Below the pieces are notes generated by a model, which made no database searches, was not told the origin of the DNA, and was given only the letters and a program-made list of their open reading frames with translations. This document shows, in pieces, positions 42,243-51,147 of a stretch of 64,000 bases of DNA. The DNA is taken from contig DGAG01000012.1 in NCBI GenBank assembly GCA_002382325.1, positions 62,001-126,000 on the forward strand. Direction: 5' to 3'. This stretch comes from Epsilonproteobacteria bacterium UBA4036. GTDB lineage: Bacteria; Campylobacterota; Campylobacteria; Campylobacterales; Arcobacteraceae. Position numbers and translations under genes: made by a program. How positions within the stretch are numbered: position 1 is the first letter of the stretch; each line of letters begins with the position of its first letter.

Positions 42243-44270
42243 TTAAAATTCATATTTTAGACTAAATCTAAAATCTCTTCCCATTTCGTATCGATAAACA
42301 TCGGCTTGATTTTTTGTTGAAATGGTTGTTGCATTTGCATACTGTTTATTGGTCAAATTATGTATTGCGGCATAAAATGTCCAAGAAGAGTTACGTGAAG
42401 GTTTATATTTAGAACTTATGTCATGTGTTGTATATCCACTTCTGTTTATTGCTTGATTATTACTGTCTAGCACTTTTGTTCCGGCTACGGCATTTAAACT
42501 GTAATCAACAGTCAAAGTATTACTGAATTCAACTTCGGTATTCCAAATAAACTTTTTACTATCGTATCCGCCTACTCTTCGTATGTTTTGATCTTCGTTG
42601 ATATTTGCAACACCATTGGTATCACTGTTTGTAGCGTTTGTTTTAATTTGTGTATAAGAAAAACTGCTTAAAAATATATCATACAAATATGAGAGCTTAA
42701 GTTCAAACCCTTTGGACTTAAAATCCTCTGAGCGATTATATATGTCTTGTAACGTTCTTCCGCCTTCTCCACTTCCACATACTCCTGTTCCACAATTAAC
42801 ATCTTTTGAAACGATTAAATCTTTAATAATGGTTTGAAATACGTTGACATCAAAGCTCATACTGTCTTCTTTAAAAAAAGTATTTTTTCGAATATAGTTA
42901 TAGCCAATTTCATATTTTACTGATTTTTCAGCTTCTAAATTGCTGGAATATACAGCATCTTTTTTTATATTAGTAAGCCATGTAAAAGGTATAATTCCGC
43001 TCATTCTACTGCTTTTTGCATAATTAGCATAAACCAAAGAATCTTGAGAAAATGCATACTCTATTCCTACATTTGGAGAAAAAGTACTGTCTGTTGCTTT
43101 GCCTAATCCTGTTTCAAACTCATAATCATCAAATCGTATTCCATATGAGATATTTAAAGCATCCATCGTGGTTTTATTTTGAATAAAAATTGCTTGGTTT
43201 TTTAAATGGGTATCTGAATATTTTGTAATGGCTTTATCTAAGTTATGAGGGTCAAAACTCCCTTTCCCCTGCTCTTTTTCAAATCCAATTCCCACGGATG
43301 CTCTATTTGGGGTTGATAAAATATCAAAATCAAAATAATTTTGTACTTTTGCACCCACTGTCCTATTTTCGTACTCTTTATGAACTTCTTGTCTGTCAAG
43401 CATGATATCTGTAAGATTTAAGTGCGTGTGTAAATTGACTAAAGGATTGGGATTATAGGTGTGTTGTAATGTATAATTTGTGGTTGAAGAGACAATTCTT
43501 TCCAATTCAGAGGGCAGTGGTCGGAATTCGGTTCCTCTCCATCTTGAATCTCCACTGTTTTCATTTTGATTTATCATTACTCTTAAGTCATGGTCATTTA
43601 CATCAAGCATGCTTAGTTTAAACAAATAATCTCTGTCATGATACGCTGTAGCTATTTCTTCATTGTTATTCCCATCTTTATAATTATGGCTATTAACTCC
43701 TGACATACTGATGTATGCTCCAATATTTTCATTAAATATGTGATAGGCTGTTAAATTTCCATGTACAACATCTGCATTGGTATTGAATCCTGTTTTAAAA
43801 ATACCGCCATATTGTTGATGGTTTCTTGCAAAATCTTGTGCATCTTTTGTCGTCATTATAATTGAGCCTGCTAATGCTGCTCCTATTGAAGCATCGGGAG
43901 AAGTTTTTACGTCGACTGCTTTTAACAAATCACTGTTTATCCCCAATTCATTACTTCTGTGTTGGAACATATTTTTACCTTGCTTAGCCCCGTCCAAAGA
44001 GATAGTTAAGTTTGAACTTTCAATGCCTCTGAAGTAAATTCTTTGTACATTAATCGCTCCACCTCCTACTTCAACGGAAGTATTATTTTTAAATAATTCG
44101 GGTAACGAGTTCACTTGATTTTGTTTTGCTTTTGATAAATCAATTTCAATTGAATTGGTCTTCTTTTCAACGTTATGCGTAACTAAAATTTCTTCGAGTA
44201 CCGTGGTTTGTCCTAAAAGTAATGTAGGCAATATCCAAGGAATAAACTGGCTTATTTTTTTGTATTTCAT
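42243..44270 (-). CDS. TonB-dependent receptor, possibly for a metal or metal complex
   Basis: A 675-residue outer-membrane protein with a signal (about 1-20), TonB-box-like VLEEILVTHN, plug (about 45-150; LPELFKNNTSVEVGGGAINVQRIYFRG is split by the family motif around 55-80) and barrel ending FSLKYEF. There is no STN domain. It is divergent from an RcnR/DmeR-like regulator and a cation exporter, so Ni, Co or a metallophore is a reasonable guess; heme or siderophore is also possible. Two GCAACT-n-AGTTGC palindromes lie directly upstream. Confidence 0.88.
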   Translation of the reverse strand: MKYKKISQFIPWILPTLLLGQTTVLEEILVTHNVEKKTNSIEIDLSKAKQNQVNSLPELFKNNTSVEVGGGAINVQRIYFRGIESSNLTISLDGAKQGKNMFQHRSNELGINSDLLKAVDVKTSPDASIGAALAGSIIMTTKDAQDFARNHQQYGGIFKTGFNTNADVVHGNLTAYHIFNENIGAYISMSGVNSHNYKDGNNNEEIATAYHDRDYLFKLSMLDVNDHDLRVMINQNENSGDSRWRGTEFRPLPSELERIVSSTTNYTLQHTYNPNPLVNLHTHLNLTDIMLDRQEVHKEYENRTVGAKVQNYFDFDILSTPNRASVGIGFEKEQGKGSFDPHNLDKAITKYSDTHLKNQAIFIQNKTTMDALNISYGIRFDDYEFETGLGKATDSTFSPNVGIEYAFSQDSLVYANYAKSSRMSGIIPFTWLTNIKKDAVYSSNLEAEKSVKYEIGYNYIRKNTFFKEDSMSFDVNVFQTIIKDLIVSKDVNCGTGVCGSGEGGRTLQDIYNRSEDFKSKGFELKLSYLYDIFLSSFSYTQIKTNATNSDTNGVANINEDQNIRRVGGYDSKKFIWNTEVEFSNTLTVDYSLNAVAGTKVLDSNNQAINRSGYTTHDISSKYKPSRNSSWTFYAAIHNLTNKQYANATTISTKNQADVYRYEMGRDFRFSLKYEF

Positions 44271-44300
44271 GGCTTCCTCTGTATTCTATTTTATTATAAT

Positions 44301-44351
44301 GCAACTAAGTTGCACTATAATTTAAAATTATAACTTTTGCAACTTAGTTGC
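44301..44351. promoter_or_regulatory. Paired palindromic operators upstream of the TonB receptor
   Basis: GCAACTAAGTTGC (44301-44313) and GCAACTTAGTTGC (44339-44351) are perfect 6-bp dyads with one central base, 38 bp centre to centre. A half-site GCAACTT continues at 44350. They lie 31-81 bp upstream of the receptor ATG. The pattern is not the Fur box and I cannot name the regulator. A Fur-like half (AATTATCATTT) follows at 44369. Confidence 0.65.
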
Positions 44352-44402
44352 AACTTAATTACAATAACAATTATCATTTCAATAAAGATTAAGTTTATAT
44401 TA

Positions 44403-44420
44403 TATACCATACGGGGTATA
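44403..44420. promoter_or_regulatory. RcnR/CsoR-type operator candidate
   Basis: TATACC and GGTATA flank ATACGG, giving an inverted repeat with a G-run (CGGGG) at its centre. RcnR and relatives bind such G-tract inverted repeats. It ends 19 bp before the regulator gene ATG at 44440, so autoregulation is likely. Confidence 0.6.
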
Positions 44421-44439
44421 CTATATTAAAGGAATAGCT

Positions 44440-44739
44440 ATGGCATATTGTTGTGATGTAGAGAGAAAAAAACTTCAAAATAGAATCAGCAGAATTCATG
44501 GGCAAGTACACTCTTTAAAACAAAAGTTTAACGATGAAAAATTTAAATTGGAAGATGACCCGTATGAAACCATACGACAATTAACCGCGATTAAAGGTGC
44601 TGTTAGTGGTATGATCAGCTCATATATTGAGCATTATGCCAAAGGACATATGATAGAAAATATCAAAAATGGTTCAAGTTCTGAAGCAGAAGCTCAAATT
44701 GATAATTTACTTGAAATTATCAAAGTCTATGGAAAATAA
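44440..44739 (+). CDS. CsoR/RcnR-family metal-responsive repressor (DmeR-like)
   Basis: A 99-residue all-helical DUF156 protein (LQNRISRIHGQVHSLKQ, LTAIKGAVSGMISSYIEHYAKGH). Compared with RcnR, His at the KGH position (H70) is kept, but the Cys near 35 is replaced by Pro41 in DDPYETI and the second C-terminal His is Asn74. N-terminal Cys4 and Cys5 might compensate. It lies 9 bp before a CDF exporter, the same arrangement as dmeRF for Ni/Co resistance. Confidence 0.87.
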   Translation: MAYCCDVERKKLQNRISRIHGQVHSLKQKFNDEKFKLEDDPYETIRQLTAIKGAVSGMISSYIEHYAKGHMIENIKNGSSSEAEAQIDNLLEIIKVYGK

Positions 44740-44748
44740 AGGAAACCT

Positions 44749-45720
44749 ATGGAAACGTGTAAATTTGGATTAAATGAACATAAACCTTTTTTAGAAGAGA
44801 ATCATCCCCATGACCATCCTCATGTGCATGGTCACAGTTGTTCACATCATAAGAGTGAACATTCGCATACTCACTCACACGACCACAGAGGAACAGATAA
44901 AAAAGTCCTCAAATGGGCATTGGCAATTACACTTGTCACGATGTTTTTAGAGTTCTTTTATGGCTTTTTATCCAACTCTTTAGCCCTTGTTTCCGATGCC
45001 ATTCATATGTTTACTCACTCATTTGCTTTGATTATTTCACTTGTTGCCATAGTTATTGCCAGTAAACAAGCTCCTTTAGAGAAAACCTTTGGCTACTATC
45101 GAGCGGAGGTCCTAGCAGCGTTTATCAATGGTATTACTATTGTTTTATCCATTTTATGGATTGTATATGAAGCCGTTGAACGATTTTTAAATCCATCGCA
45201 AATCGACATCAAAACAGCAATGATAGTTGCCATTATTGGTTTGGTGGTCAATGTTATTACGGGTGTCATTTTAATGCAAGGAGATAAAAACAATATCAAT
45301 TTAAAATCGGCTTTTGTGCATATGCTAAGCGATGCACTCTCTTCGGTTGCGATTATTCTTGGGTATATTGTGATTTACTTTACCTCATGGTATTTTATCG
45401 ATATTATATTGGCTCTTTTAGTTGCTGCTGTCATTGGAAAATGGGCAATGGGTATTTTAAAAAGTTCAACCAACACCCTTATGGAAAGTTCACCTGTAAA
45501 TTTAAAAGAGGTCAAAACTTTTATCGAAAAAGATGCCAGAGTCATTGAGTTACACGACGTACATATTTGGGAAATCACACAAGATATGTACAATATGACG
45601 GCTCATGTTAAAATTGATAAGAATCATATTGAAGAATACGAAGATATTTTACATCATCTCAATCATGATTTAAAAGAGAAATACAAAATCGTGCATACGA
45701 CGTTTCAGTTTGAGTGGTAA
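44749..45720 (+). CDS. CDF-family Co/Ni (or Zn) efflux transporter, DmeF-like
   Basis: A 323-residue cation diffusion facilitator. A His-rich N-terminus (about 10-48, repeated HPH, HSH) precedes six TM helices (about 55-240) and a cytoplasmic domain (about 245-323). The transport-site segments read DAIHMFTHS in TM2 and HMLSDALSS in TM5; His in place of the usual second Asp of TM2 points to the DmeF group rather than ZitB-type Zn exporters. It is co-transcribed with the RcnR-like repressor. Confidence 0.88.
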   Translation: METCKFGLNEHKPFLEENHPHDHPHVHGHSCSHHKSEHSHTHSHDHRGTDKKVLKWALAITLVTMFLEFFYGFLSNSLALVSDAIHMFTHSFALIISLVAIVIASKQAPLEKTFGYYRAEVLAAFINGITIVLSILWIVYEAVERFLNPSQIDIKTAMIVAIIGLVVNVITGVILMQGDKNNINLKSAFVHMLSDALSSVAIILGYIVIYFTSWYFIDIILALLVAAVIGKWAMGILKSSTNTLMESSPVNLKEVKTFIEKDARVIELHDVHIWEITQDMYNMTAHVKIDKNHIEEYEDILHHLNHDLKEKYKIVHTTFQFEW

Positions 45721-45785
45721 GTTTGGCTTAATGGTTTATAGTTGATGGTTTTGACATTGCTATTACCTATGAACCAACTTAACCC

Positions 45786-46484
45786 CTACTCTTGATATGC
45801 AAACTGCTCATCATTTCCTTTAGAGTCATACCGTTTTTGCAACGACTCTTTAAACGGTTTTCCCAACTCTTCACAAAACAATGCTTCAAGCGTAACTTCT
45901 TCGTTTAGTAAAGGATTGATAATGAGTTGATTTAAAAGGGCAATCGTTAAATGAGGATAACTTCTTTTATGTAACGTCATCGTATCATTTTGAGCAATAT
46001 TTCCTTCGTGTAAAACTTTACAATACCACCCAGTCAGTCCATGTTGAAAAATAACTGCCGTCATCTTTTTAACCTTGGTACTCGCACTTAACTTCCAACA
46101 TGGTTGCCTTGGTTGTGTGACTTGAACTACTGCTTCACCAATATTATAAATATCGCCTACGCAAATATCTTCTTGCGTAATATTAGAAATGATAAGATTT
46201 TCACCAAAATGAGCGACCTCATCATACGCAAAATCCGTTTGACACAGCGTATTAATTGTTTGGTAAGTATGAGTATCGATACTAAACAGAGCTTTATTTT
46301 CACCGCCATGATGTTCTAAATCGGCTTGTGCATCACTGCTAAAGCCTGTTTTTGTTAAATACGCATGCGCTACAGGATGTTTTTTCATCCCTGTAACCAA
46401 CTCTTTTCTGGCACTGTTTTCTAAAGAAGTGGTCTTAACTTGCCCTACTTTGACATATAAAACTTCTGCAATATGTTTATTCAT
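45786..46484 (-). CDS. MOSC-domain protein, YiiM-like
   Basis: A 232-residue protein of the MOSC family: DLEHHGGENKALFSID (about 54-69), FGENLIISN and QPRQPCWKLS with the conserved Cys (about 128), then a 3-alpha domain at the C-terminus. YiiM-type proteins use the molybdenum cofactor to reduce N-hydroxylated compounds. This fits a cell that makes Mo cofactor for NapA and NasA. It is a single gene. Confidence 0.87.
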   Translation of the reverse strand: MNKHIAEVLYVKVGQVKTTSLENSARKELVTGMKKHPVAHAYLTKTGFSSDAQADLEHHGGENKALFSIDTHTYQTINTLCQTDFAYDEVAHFGENLIISNITQEDICVGDIYNIGEAVVQVTQPRQPCWKLSASTKVKKMTAVIFQHGLTGWYCKVLHEGNIAQNDTMTLHKRSYPHLTIALLNQLIINPLLNEEVTLEALFCEELGKPFKESLQKRYDSKGNDEQFAYQE

Positions 46485-46548
46485 ACTTGACCTTTTCTTT
46501 TAATTACGTGATTGTAGCATTTAATACCATTACCCTTATTGACGTGTA

Positions 46549-46839
46549 TCATTTCATCGCTTCATATATTTTTAATACCACATTTGCAGCTTCTTTTCGT
46601 AAAGGGATAAGTGTTTGGTAACGGCTGCTTGAGTACCACTTTTTTGCTTCAGCCAATGTATCAAACTCTAAAACCACAATATCGGTATACGCATCACTGC
46701 CATCTAAACTTTCTACTGCATTGCCTCGTAAAACGACACTGGCGTTAAAACTTTCTAAGGTTTGAGGCACTTGGGCTTTATACTCTTCCCATTTTTGACT
46801 GTTTTTAATGGTAATTTGTCCAATAACATACACACTCAC
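46549..46839 (-). CDS. DUF1330-family protein
   Basis: A 96-residue protein of the dimeric alpha/beta barrel type: MSVYVIGQITIKN, VVLRGNAVESLDGSDAY, VVLEFDTLAEAKKWYSSSRYQ. These motifs are those of DUF1330. The function is unknown. The start overlaps the upstream ATPase stop codon by 4 nt (ATGA). Confidence 0.87.
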   Translation of the reverse strand: MSVYVIGQITIKNSQKWEEYKAQVPQTLESFNASVVLRGNAVESLDGSDAYTDIVVLEFDTLAEAKKWYSSSRYQTLIPLRKEAANVVLKIYEAMK

Positions 46840-47600
46840 AAACTCTCCTTTGTAATACTGTTATAAAACTGTTTGGCCGTTCTGGCACTTTTACTGGCGC
46901 GTCTTTGGGCAAATTGCAAGGCTTGTTTATACAACGCTTCTTTATCACCGTCATAATTTTTAAAATAGCTGTCGACGACATTTAAGTACTCTTGTTGGCT
47001 TCCGTGATAAAATCCCAACCACAATCCAAAACGGTCACTCAAAGAGATTTTTTCTTCGACTGAATCACTGTAGTGAATTTCTCCGTTGCTTCCTATTTTT
47101 GTACCATTGTTGTCGCTTTGGTACTCTGTAATGAGATGACGTCGATTAGAAGTGGCATAGATTTTGATATTTTCGGGGCTTTTCTCAACCGAGCCTTCTA
47201 AAATACGTTTTAGCCCTTTATACCCTTTTTCACCCTCTTCAAAAGACAAGTCATCGCAAAAAATAATAAATCGATACGGCAATTCTCGAATCTCATCGGC
47301 AATTTCGATTAAATCGTCCAAATCATCACGATCAATCTCAATCAAACGCAACCCTTTGTGTTTGTACTCATTTAAAATCGCTTTAATCAACGATGATTTC
47401 CCTGTACCTCTGGCACCCCAAAGCAAAACATTATTTGCAGGTAAGCCGTCTAAAAAACGTTGCGTATTTTCTACGATTTCCTCTTTTTGTTTTTCTATGC
47501 CCACTAAATCTTCTAACGTTATTTCATCTAAATATTTTACAGGTTTCAAAGCCTCTTTTTTGGCTCGATAAATCGCAGCGTAGGTGTTTTTCCAATTCAT
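46836..47600 (-). CDS. DUF815-family AAA ATPase
   Basis: A 254-residue P-loop ATPase with Walker A LLWGARGTGKSSLIKA (about 59-74), Walker B FIIFCDDLSF (about 111) and sensor ATSNRRHLI (about 148). DUF815 proteins are uncharacterised. It forms a tight cluster with the DUF1330 gene (4-nt overlap) and the membrane protein gene before it (1-nt overlap). Confidence 0.88.
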   Translation of the reverse strand: MNWKNTYAAIYRAKKEALKPVKYLDEITLEDLVGIEKQKEEIVENTQRFLDGLPANNVLLWGARGTGKSSLIKAILNEYKHKGLRLIEIDRDDLDDLIEIADEIRELPYRFIIFCDDLSFEEGEKGYKGLKRILEGSVEKSPENIKIYATSNRRHLITEYQSDNNGTKIGSNGEIHYSDSVEEKISLSDRFGLWLGFYHGSQQEYLNVVDSYFKNYDGDKEALYKQALQFAQRRASKSARTAKQFYNSITKESL

Positions 47601-48439
47601 TACTTTAACTCCTTATTTCTTCCAATATTAAAAATGCCTTTAACAAAATAGTACAAAATCATTAAAAAAACCAACGGCAAGACAATGGTTTGAAAAATAA
47701 ATACCACAATCAAATCCACAATATATTCACTGGAGTTATCGGCTGCTTTTTTATACTCTTCAATTTTTTGGGCATAATAGTTTGAATCAAATTTTTCCGT
47801 TACTTTACTTAAAAACGATTGTTCTTCTTTTTGTTTAATCGTTTCATGGGTGACTTTACTGACTTCCTCTTTTACTCCAATAATATTTTCATTGAGTTGT
47901 TCGATATTATATTGAGGTTTAACAAAGTGTTCATACGCTATTTCATTGACATACCCCATCAAAGGAACAGCAAATCGTAAAAAAACTAACACCACAGTGA
48001 TTTTAAAAAACAGTGTTCGAATATTGGCATCGTTTTTAAATCGAATAAACATCCAAAGATTTAAAATGATTAAATTCAATGCTAAAAGCAGGTTAAACCA
48101 TCCATTGGTAACGAACCCCAATAAAATTTTTTGAATCCCCAAAGAGGTCATACTGGCTAACATTATCAATGAAAATTGCTCCACCAAATCATTGATAGGG
48201 TCAAGCACTTGCCCTATGGCTACGGTTAAAAAAGGTAAATCCAGCTCCGTACCTTGAGCCAAAGAGATGACGGCATTAAGCGCTTTAGCACTTCCAAAGA
48301 CAATGATGGCTTGAGTAAACGCTTTATCAATAAGCTCTTTGCCTTGAGTATCTAAAATAAAACCAAATGCCAATATCAAGGCAATAATTGAAATACTCAG
48401 AATAAAAAGTTTGTTCCAGTATGTTTTTATAAAGGTCAT
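47600..48439 (-). CDS. Multi-pass membrane protein of unknown function
   Basis: A 279-residue protein with hydrophobic helices at about 10-28, 85-105, 108-130, 143-162 and 245-268, and an intervening soluble, charged coil (about 170-240). No family is recognised. It is the first gene of the leftward cluster with the DUF815 ATPase. Confidence 0.75.
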   Translation of the reverse strand: MTFIKTYWNKLFILSISIIALILAFGFILDTQGKELIDKAFTQAIIVFGSAKALNAVISLAQGTELDLPFLTVAIGQVLDPINDLVEQFSLIMLASMTSLGIQKILLGFVTNGWFNLLLALNLIILNLWMFIRFKNDANIRTLFFKITVVLVFLRFAVPLMGYVNEIAYEHFVKPQYNIEQLNENIIGVKEEVSKVTHETIKQKEEQSFLSKVTEKFDSNYYAQKIEEYKKAADNSSEYIVDLIVVFIFQTIVLPLVFLMILYYFVKGIFNIGRNKELK

Positions 48440-48553
48440 GGTATCTTCTTTTAAGTGTTTTGAAAATTATAACAAAACTATGAATAGTTTTTCATTTTAA
48501 ATTTTGATATAATGCGGTTTTTAAACCCTAAAACTCTATTTTGAAAGGGTGTT

Positions 48554-49327
48554 ATGAACACCATTAGCTATGACGAACAAACACATATTACTCGAGCCAT
48601 TATAAAAGCAGCTGTTATGATGCTTGAATTTGGAGCAGAGAGCAAACTCATCGAACAAACTTCCCAAAGAATGGGAGCTGCCTTGGGTGTGGATTCCGTT
48701 GAGATGTCACTTATTCCTTCTGCCATTGTATTAACGACATTAACACACAATCAATCCGTCACAACCACTCGAATGGCACACCATAAACCCATCAATATGT
48801 CGATTGTATTTGACGTACAACGTCTTTGCATTGAATTGGAAAAAAAGAAAGTTGATGTACAAACCGTTATGGAACGCCTTAAAAATATTCAACCCAACTA
48901 TTATAACCGTTGGTTGGTTGTCTTTATGGTAGGCATTTCGTGTGCTTCTTTTGCGTATTTACGAGGGGCTGATTGGGTTGCTTTTGTGATCACTTTTTTA
49001 GCTTCAAGTGGAGCGATGTTTGTGCGACAAGAACTGGCGAAACATAAATTTATCTCTTTATTGGTTTTTGCCATTACCGCATTTGTAGCCACCATCATTG
49101 CCAGTTTATCTTATGTGTCCAATATCAGTTCCACTCCAAGTATTGCACTCTCAGCAAGTGTTTTATTGCTTGTTCCTGGGTTTCCTTTTATTAACTCATT
49201 TTTAGATGCTGTAAAAGGGTATTTGAGTATGGGTTGGGGGCGATGGCTTCAAGCCACACTTTTAACTTTAGCTACGTCTATGGGAATTATTTTTGCCATG
49301 TCAATTTTAAATATAAAGGGGTGGTAA
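48554..49327 (+). CDS. Threonine/serine exporter, ThrE N-terminal-type subunit
   Basis: A 257-residue protein of the ThrE/DUF1212 family: cytoplasmic N-part (about 1-115; AAVMMLEFGAESKLIEQTSQ, SVEMSLIPSAI) and five TM helices (about 118-255; VPGFPFINSFLDA). With the next gene it forms the split form of the exporter. RBS AAAGGG precedes the ATG. Confidence 0.87.
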   Translation: MNTISYDEQTHITRAIIKAAVMMLEFGAESKLIEQTSQRMGAALGVDSVEMSLIPSAIVLTTLTHNQSVTTTRMAHHKPINMSIVFDVQRLCIELEKKKVDVQTVMERLKNIQPNYYNRWLVVFMVGISCASFAYLRGADWVAFVITFLASSGAMFVRQELAKHKFISLLVFAITAFVATIIASLSYVSNISSTPSIALSASVLLLVPGFPFINSFLDAVKGYLSMGWGRWLQATLLTLATSMGIIFAMSILNIKGW

Positions 49328-49798
49328 ATGAATGAAATCATTTTACATTATGTTTTAAGTGCCCTTTTTTCAGCCATACCTGCTGTGGGGTTTGGTATGG
49401 TTTTTAACGTACCCAAACACGCATTAAAATTTTGTGCCTTAGGTGGTGCTATTGCCTATACGTCTCGTTTGGCTTTATTGGATTTGCATATGCCTATAGA
49501 ATTGGCAACTTTTTTAGCTTCTTTGCTCATAGGTACGATTGCCGTATATTGGTCGAGAAAATATATTGTACCAAGGCCGATTTATACGGTTGCTTCAATC
49601 ATTCCACTCATCCCTGGAACATTTGCATTTACTGCAATGATAAGCTTAGTGGATATGAACTCACACGGAGTCACCCCTGAACTTATCGCTTCATTTATAG
49701 AAAATGGGCTTAAGTCAATTTCTATTTTAGGTGCCATTAGTTTTGGACTTGCCGTACCAAGTTTGTATTTTATACGATATAATCGACCGATTATTTAA
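49328..49798 (+). CDS. Threonine/serine exporter, ThrE C-terminal-type subunit
   Basis: A 156-residue four- to five-helix membrane protein of the ThrE_2/DUF3815 family (FSAIPAVGFGMVFNVP, IIPLIPGTFAF). It starts on the base after the stop of the preceding subunit gene, so both are translated together. Confidence 0.87.
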   Translation: MNEIILHYVLSALFSAIPAVGFGMVFNVPKHALKFCALGGAIAYTSRLALLDLHMPIELATFLASLLIGTIAVYWSRKYIVPRPIYTVASIIPLIPGTFAFTAMISLVDMNSHGVTPELIASFIENGLKSISILGAISFGLAVPSLYFIRYNRPII

Positions 49799-49813
49799 AA
49801 ATCTTCTTAGAAT

Positions 49814-49843
49814 AGTCCTTTTTTTATATCAATTAAAAGGACT
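49814..49843 (+). terminator. Hairpin after the ThrE genes
   Basis: AGTCCTTTT and AAAAGGACT form a 9-bp stem with a T-rich 12-nt loop, 16 bp after the stop codon. Confidence 0.5.
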
Positions 49844-49941
49844 TATTGATATTCATATCCTGCTATTTAGTAATTTATAAATAATGATAATATATTTTTA
49901 TATTACAAAAATATTATAATTAAAGAAAATTAGGAATATCT

Positions 49942-51030
49942 TTGGAAATACAATTTTTAACTTTTGATGATGTAATGAAACAAACGGAGAAAAGTAGAAG
50001 GTACCTTTTACTTGGAAATGGCTTTAGTATGGCATATAAAAAAGAAAGATTTTCTTTTAAGAATTTATTAGAAAGTGCTACAGAAGGGGAAGAACCACTT
50101 ATCAAAAAGAATTCACCTATATATAAATTGTTTCTTGAATTTGGTACAAGTGATTTTGAGAAAATTGTTAGACTATTAGAATCATCATCACAAGTTCTAA
50201 AATATTACAATGAAGATAGTAATTCAACACAAACAACAATGACATCAGATGCCAAATCACTAAAGAAGCATTTAGTCAAAGTTATTACTAATAATCATCC
50301 TGAATTGCCTACAGAAATATTAGAAGAGGAATATTTATCTTGTATAAATTTCATAAAAAAGTTTGATACTATATTCACACTTAATTATGATTTATTACTA
50401 TTTTGGACAACGATGCGATATAAGGAGTTAAAAGATAACGATTTTTTTAAAAATGATTCCGAAGCTAGATTGAACATTTCTGATGGTTTTGGAAATATTG
50501 GAACTGAAACGCAAAATGATTATGTTGTTTTCAAAAATGACAATTCTAATTATTATCAAACTATACATTACCTTCATGGAGCACTCCATATTTTTGATAA
50601 TAAACATGAAATAATAAAAAATACATATAGTAGAACTCAAAAAGCTTTAAAAGAACAAACTTTAGAAAATTTGGAAAAGTCTATTTATCCAATTTTTATT
50701 TCAGAAGGTACTACAAATCAGAAATTAGCAAAAATTATTCATAACTCTTATCTTAACTCTTCTTATAAAACTTTAAAAACTATTCCTGAAAAATATAAAA
50801 ACAAATCAACTACTCAACAGACTACTTTAATTATATTTGGAACAATGTTAAAGAATAACGATGAACATATTATTGATGCAATTGTAAAAAGTCAAATCCA
50901 AACTATTTATATTGGTTTAAAATCTCTAAGCAAAATCAGTGACTTTGCATATTTAGAAAGTCGACTTGACGGAAAACGAGAACTTAAATATTATGACTAT
51001 ACTACAATCAATATTTGGAGAGAAATATAA
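49942..51030 (+). CDS. DUF4917 family, SIR2-like protein, putative NAD-linked defence factor
   Basis: A 362-residue protein starting at a TTG with AGGAA 6 nt upstream. The order of motifs is that of SIR2-like domains: LLLGNGFSMAY (22-32, nucleotide loop), FTLNYDLLLFW (145-155; TxNYD type) and HYLHGALH (209-216, with candidate catalytic His212), then ISEGTT and LIIFGTML. SIR2-like NADases are common effectors in anti-phage systems. That this one degrades NAD+ is inferred. It is AT-rich, stands alone and is followed by a large foldback, which suggests transfer. Confidence 0.72.
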   Translation: MEIQFLTFDDVMKQTEKSRRYLLLGNGFSMAYKKERFSFKNLLESATEGEEPLIKKNSPIYKLFLEFGTSDFEKIVRLLESSSQVLKYYNEDSNSTQTTMTSDAKSLKKHLVKVITNNHPELPTEILEEEYLSCINFIKKFDTIFTLNYDLLLFWTTMRYKELKDNDFFKNDSEARLNISDGFGNIGTETQNDYVVFKNDNSNYYQTIHYLHGALHIFDNKHEIIKNTYSRTQKALKEQTLENLEKSIYPIFISEGTTNQKLAKIIHNSYLNSSYKTLKTIPEKYKNKSTTQQTTLIIFGTMLKNNDEHIIDAIVKSQIQTIYIGLKSLSKISDFAYLESRLDGKRELKYYDYTTINIWREI

Positions 51031-51147
51031 AAGTCATATTTTTGTAAAGGTCAAGGCGAAGGTTAAAATTTATGAGAGAGCATACTAAAGTATGTGACCG
51101 ATTAAATTTTAATCTTCAACGCAGAGATTTGCAAAAAGATGGCTTTT
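51029..51147. repeat. Long imperfect foldback between DUF4917 and SDR genes
   Basis: The 119-bp stretch pairs with itself along most of its length: AAAAGTCATATTTTTG (51029) with CAAAAAGATGGCTTTT (51132, 14 of 16), GAAGGTTAAAATTTA (51058) with TAAATTTTAATCTTC (51102), and an inner perfect hairpin CATACT-AA-AGTATG (51081-51094). It fills the gap between two stop codons and ends in T-runs, so it can terminate both transcripts. It may also be a repeat element. Confidence 0.7.
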
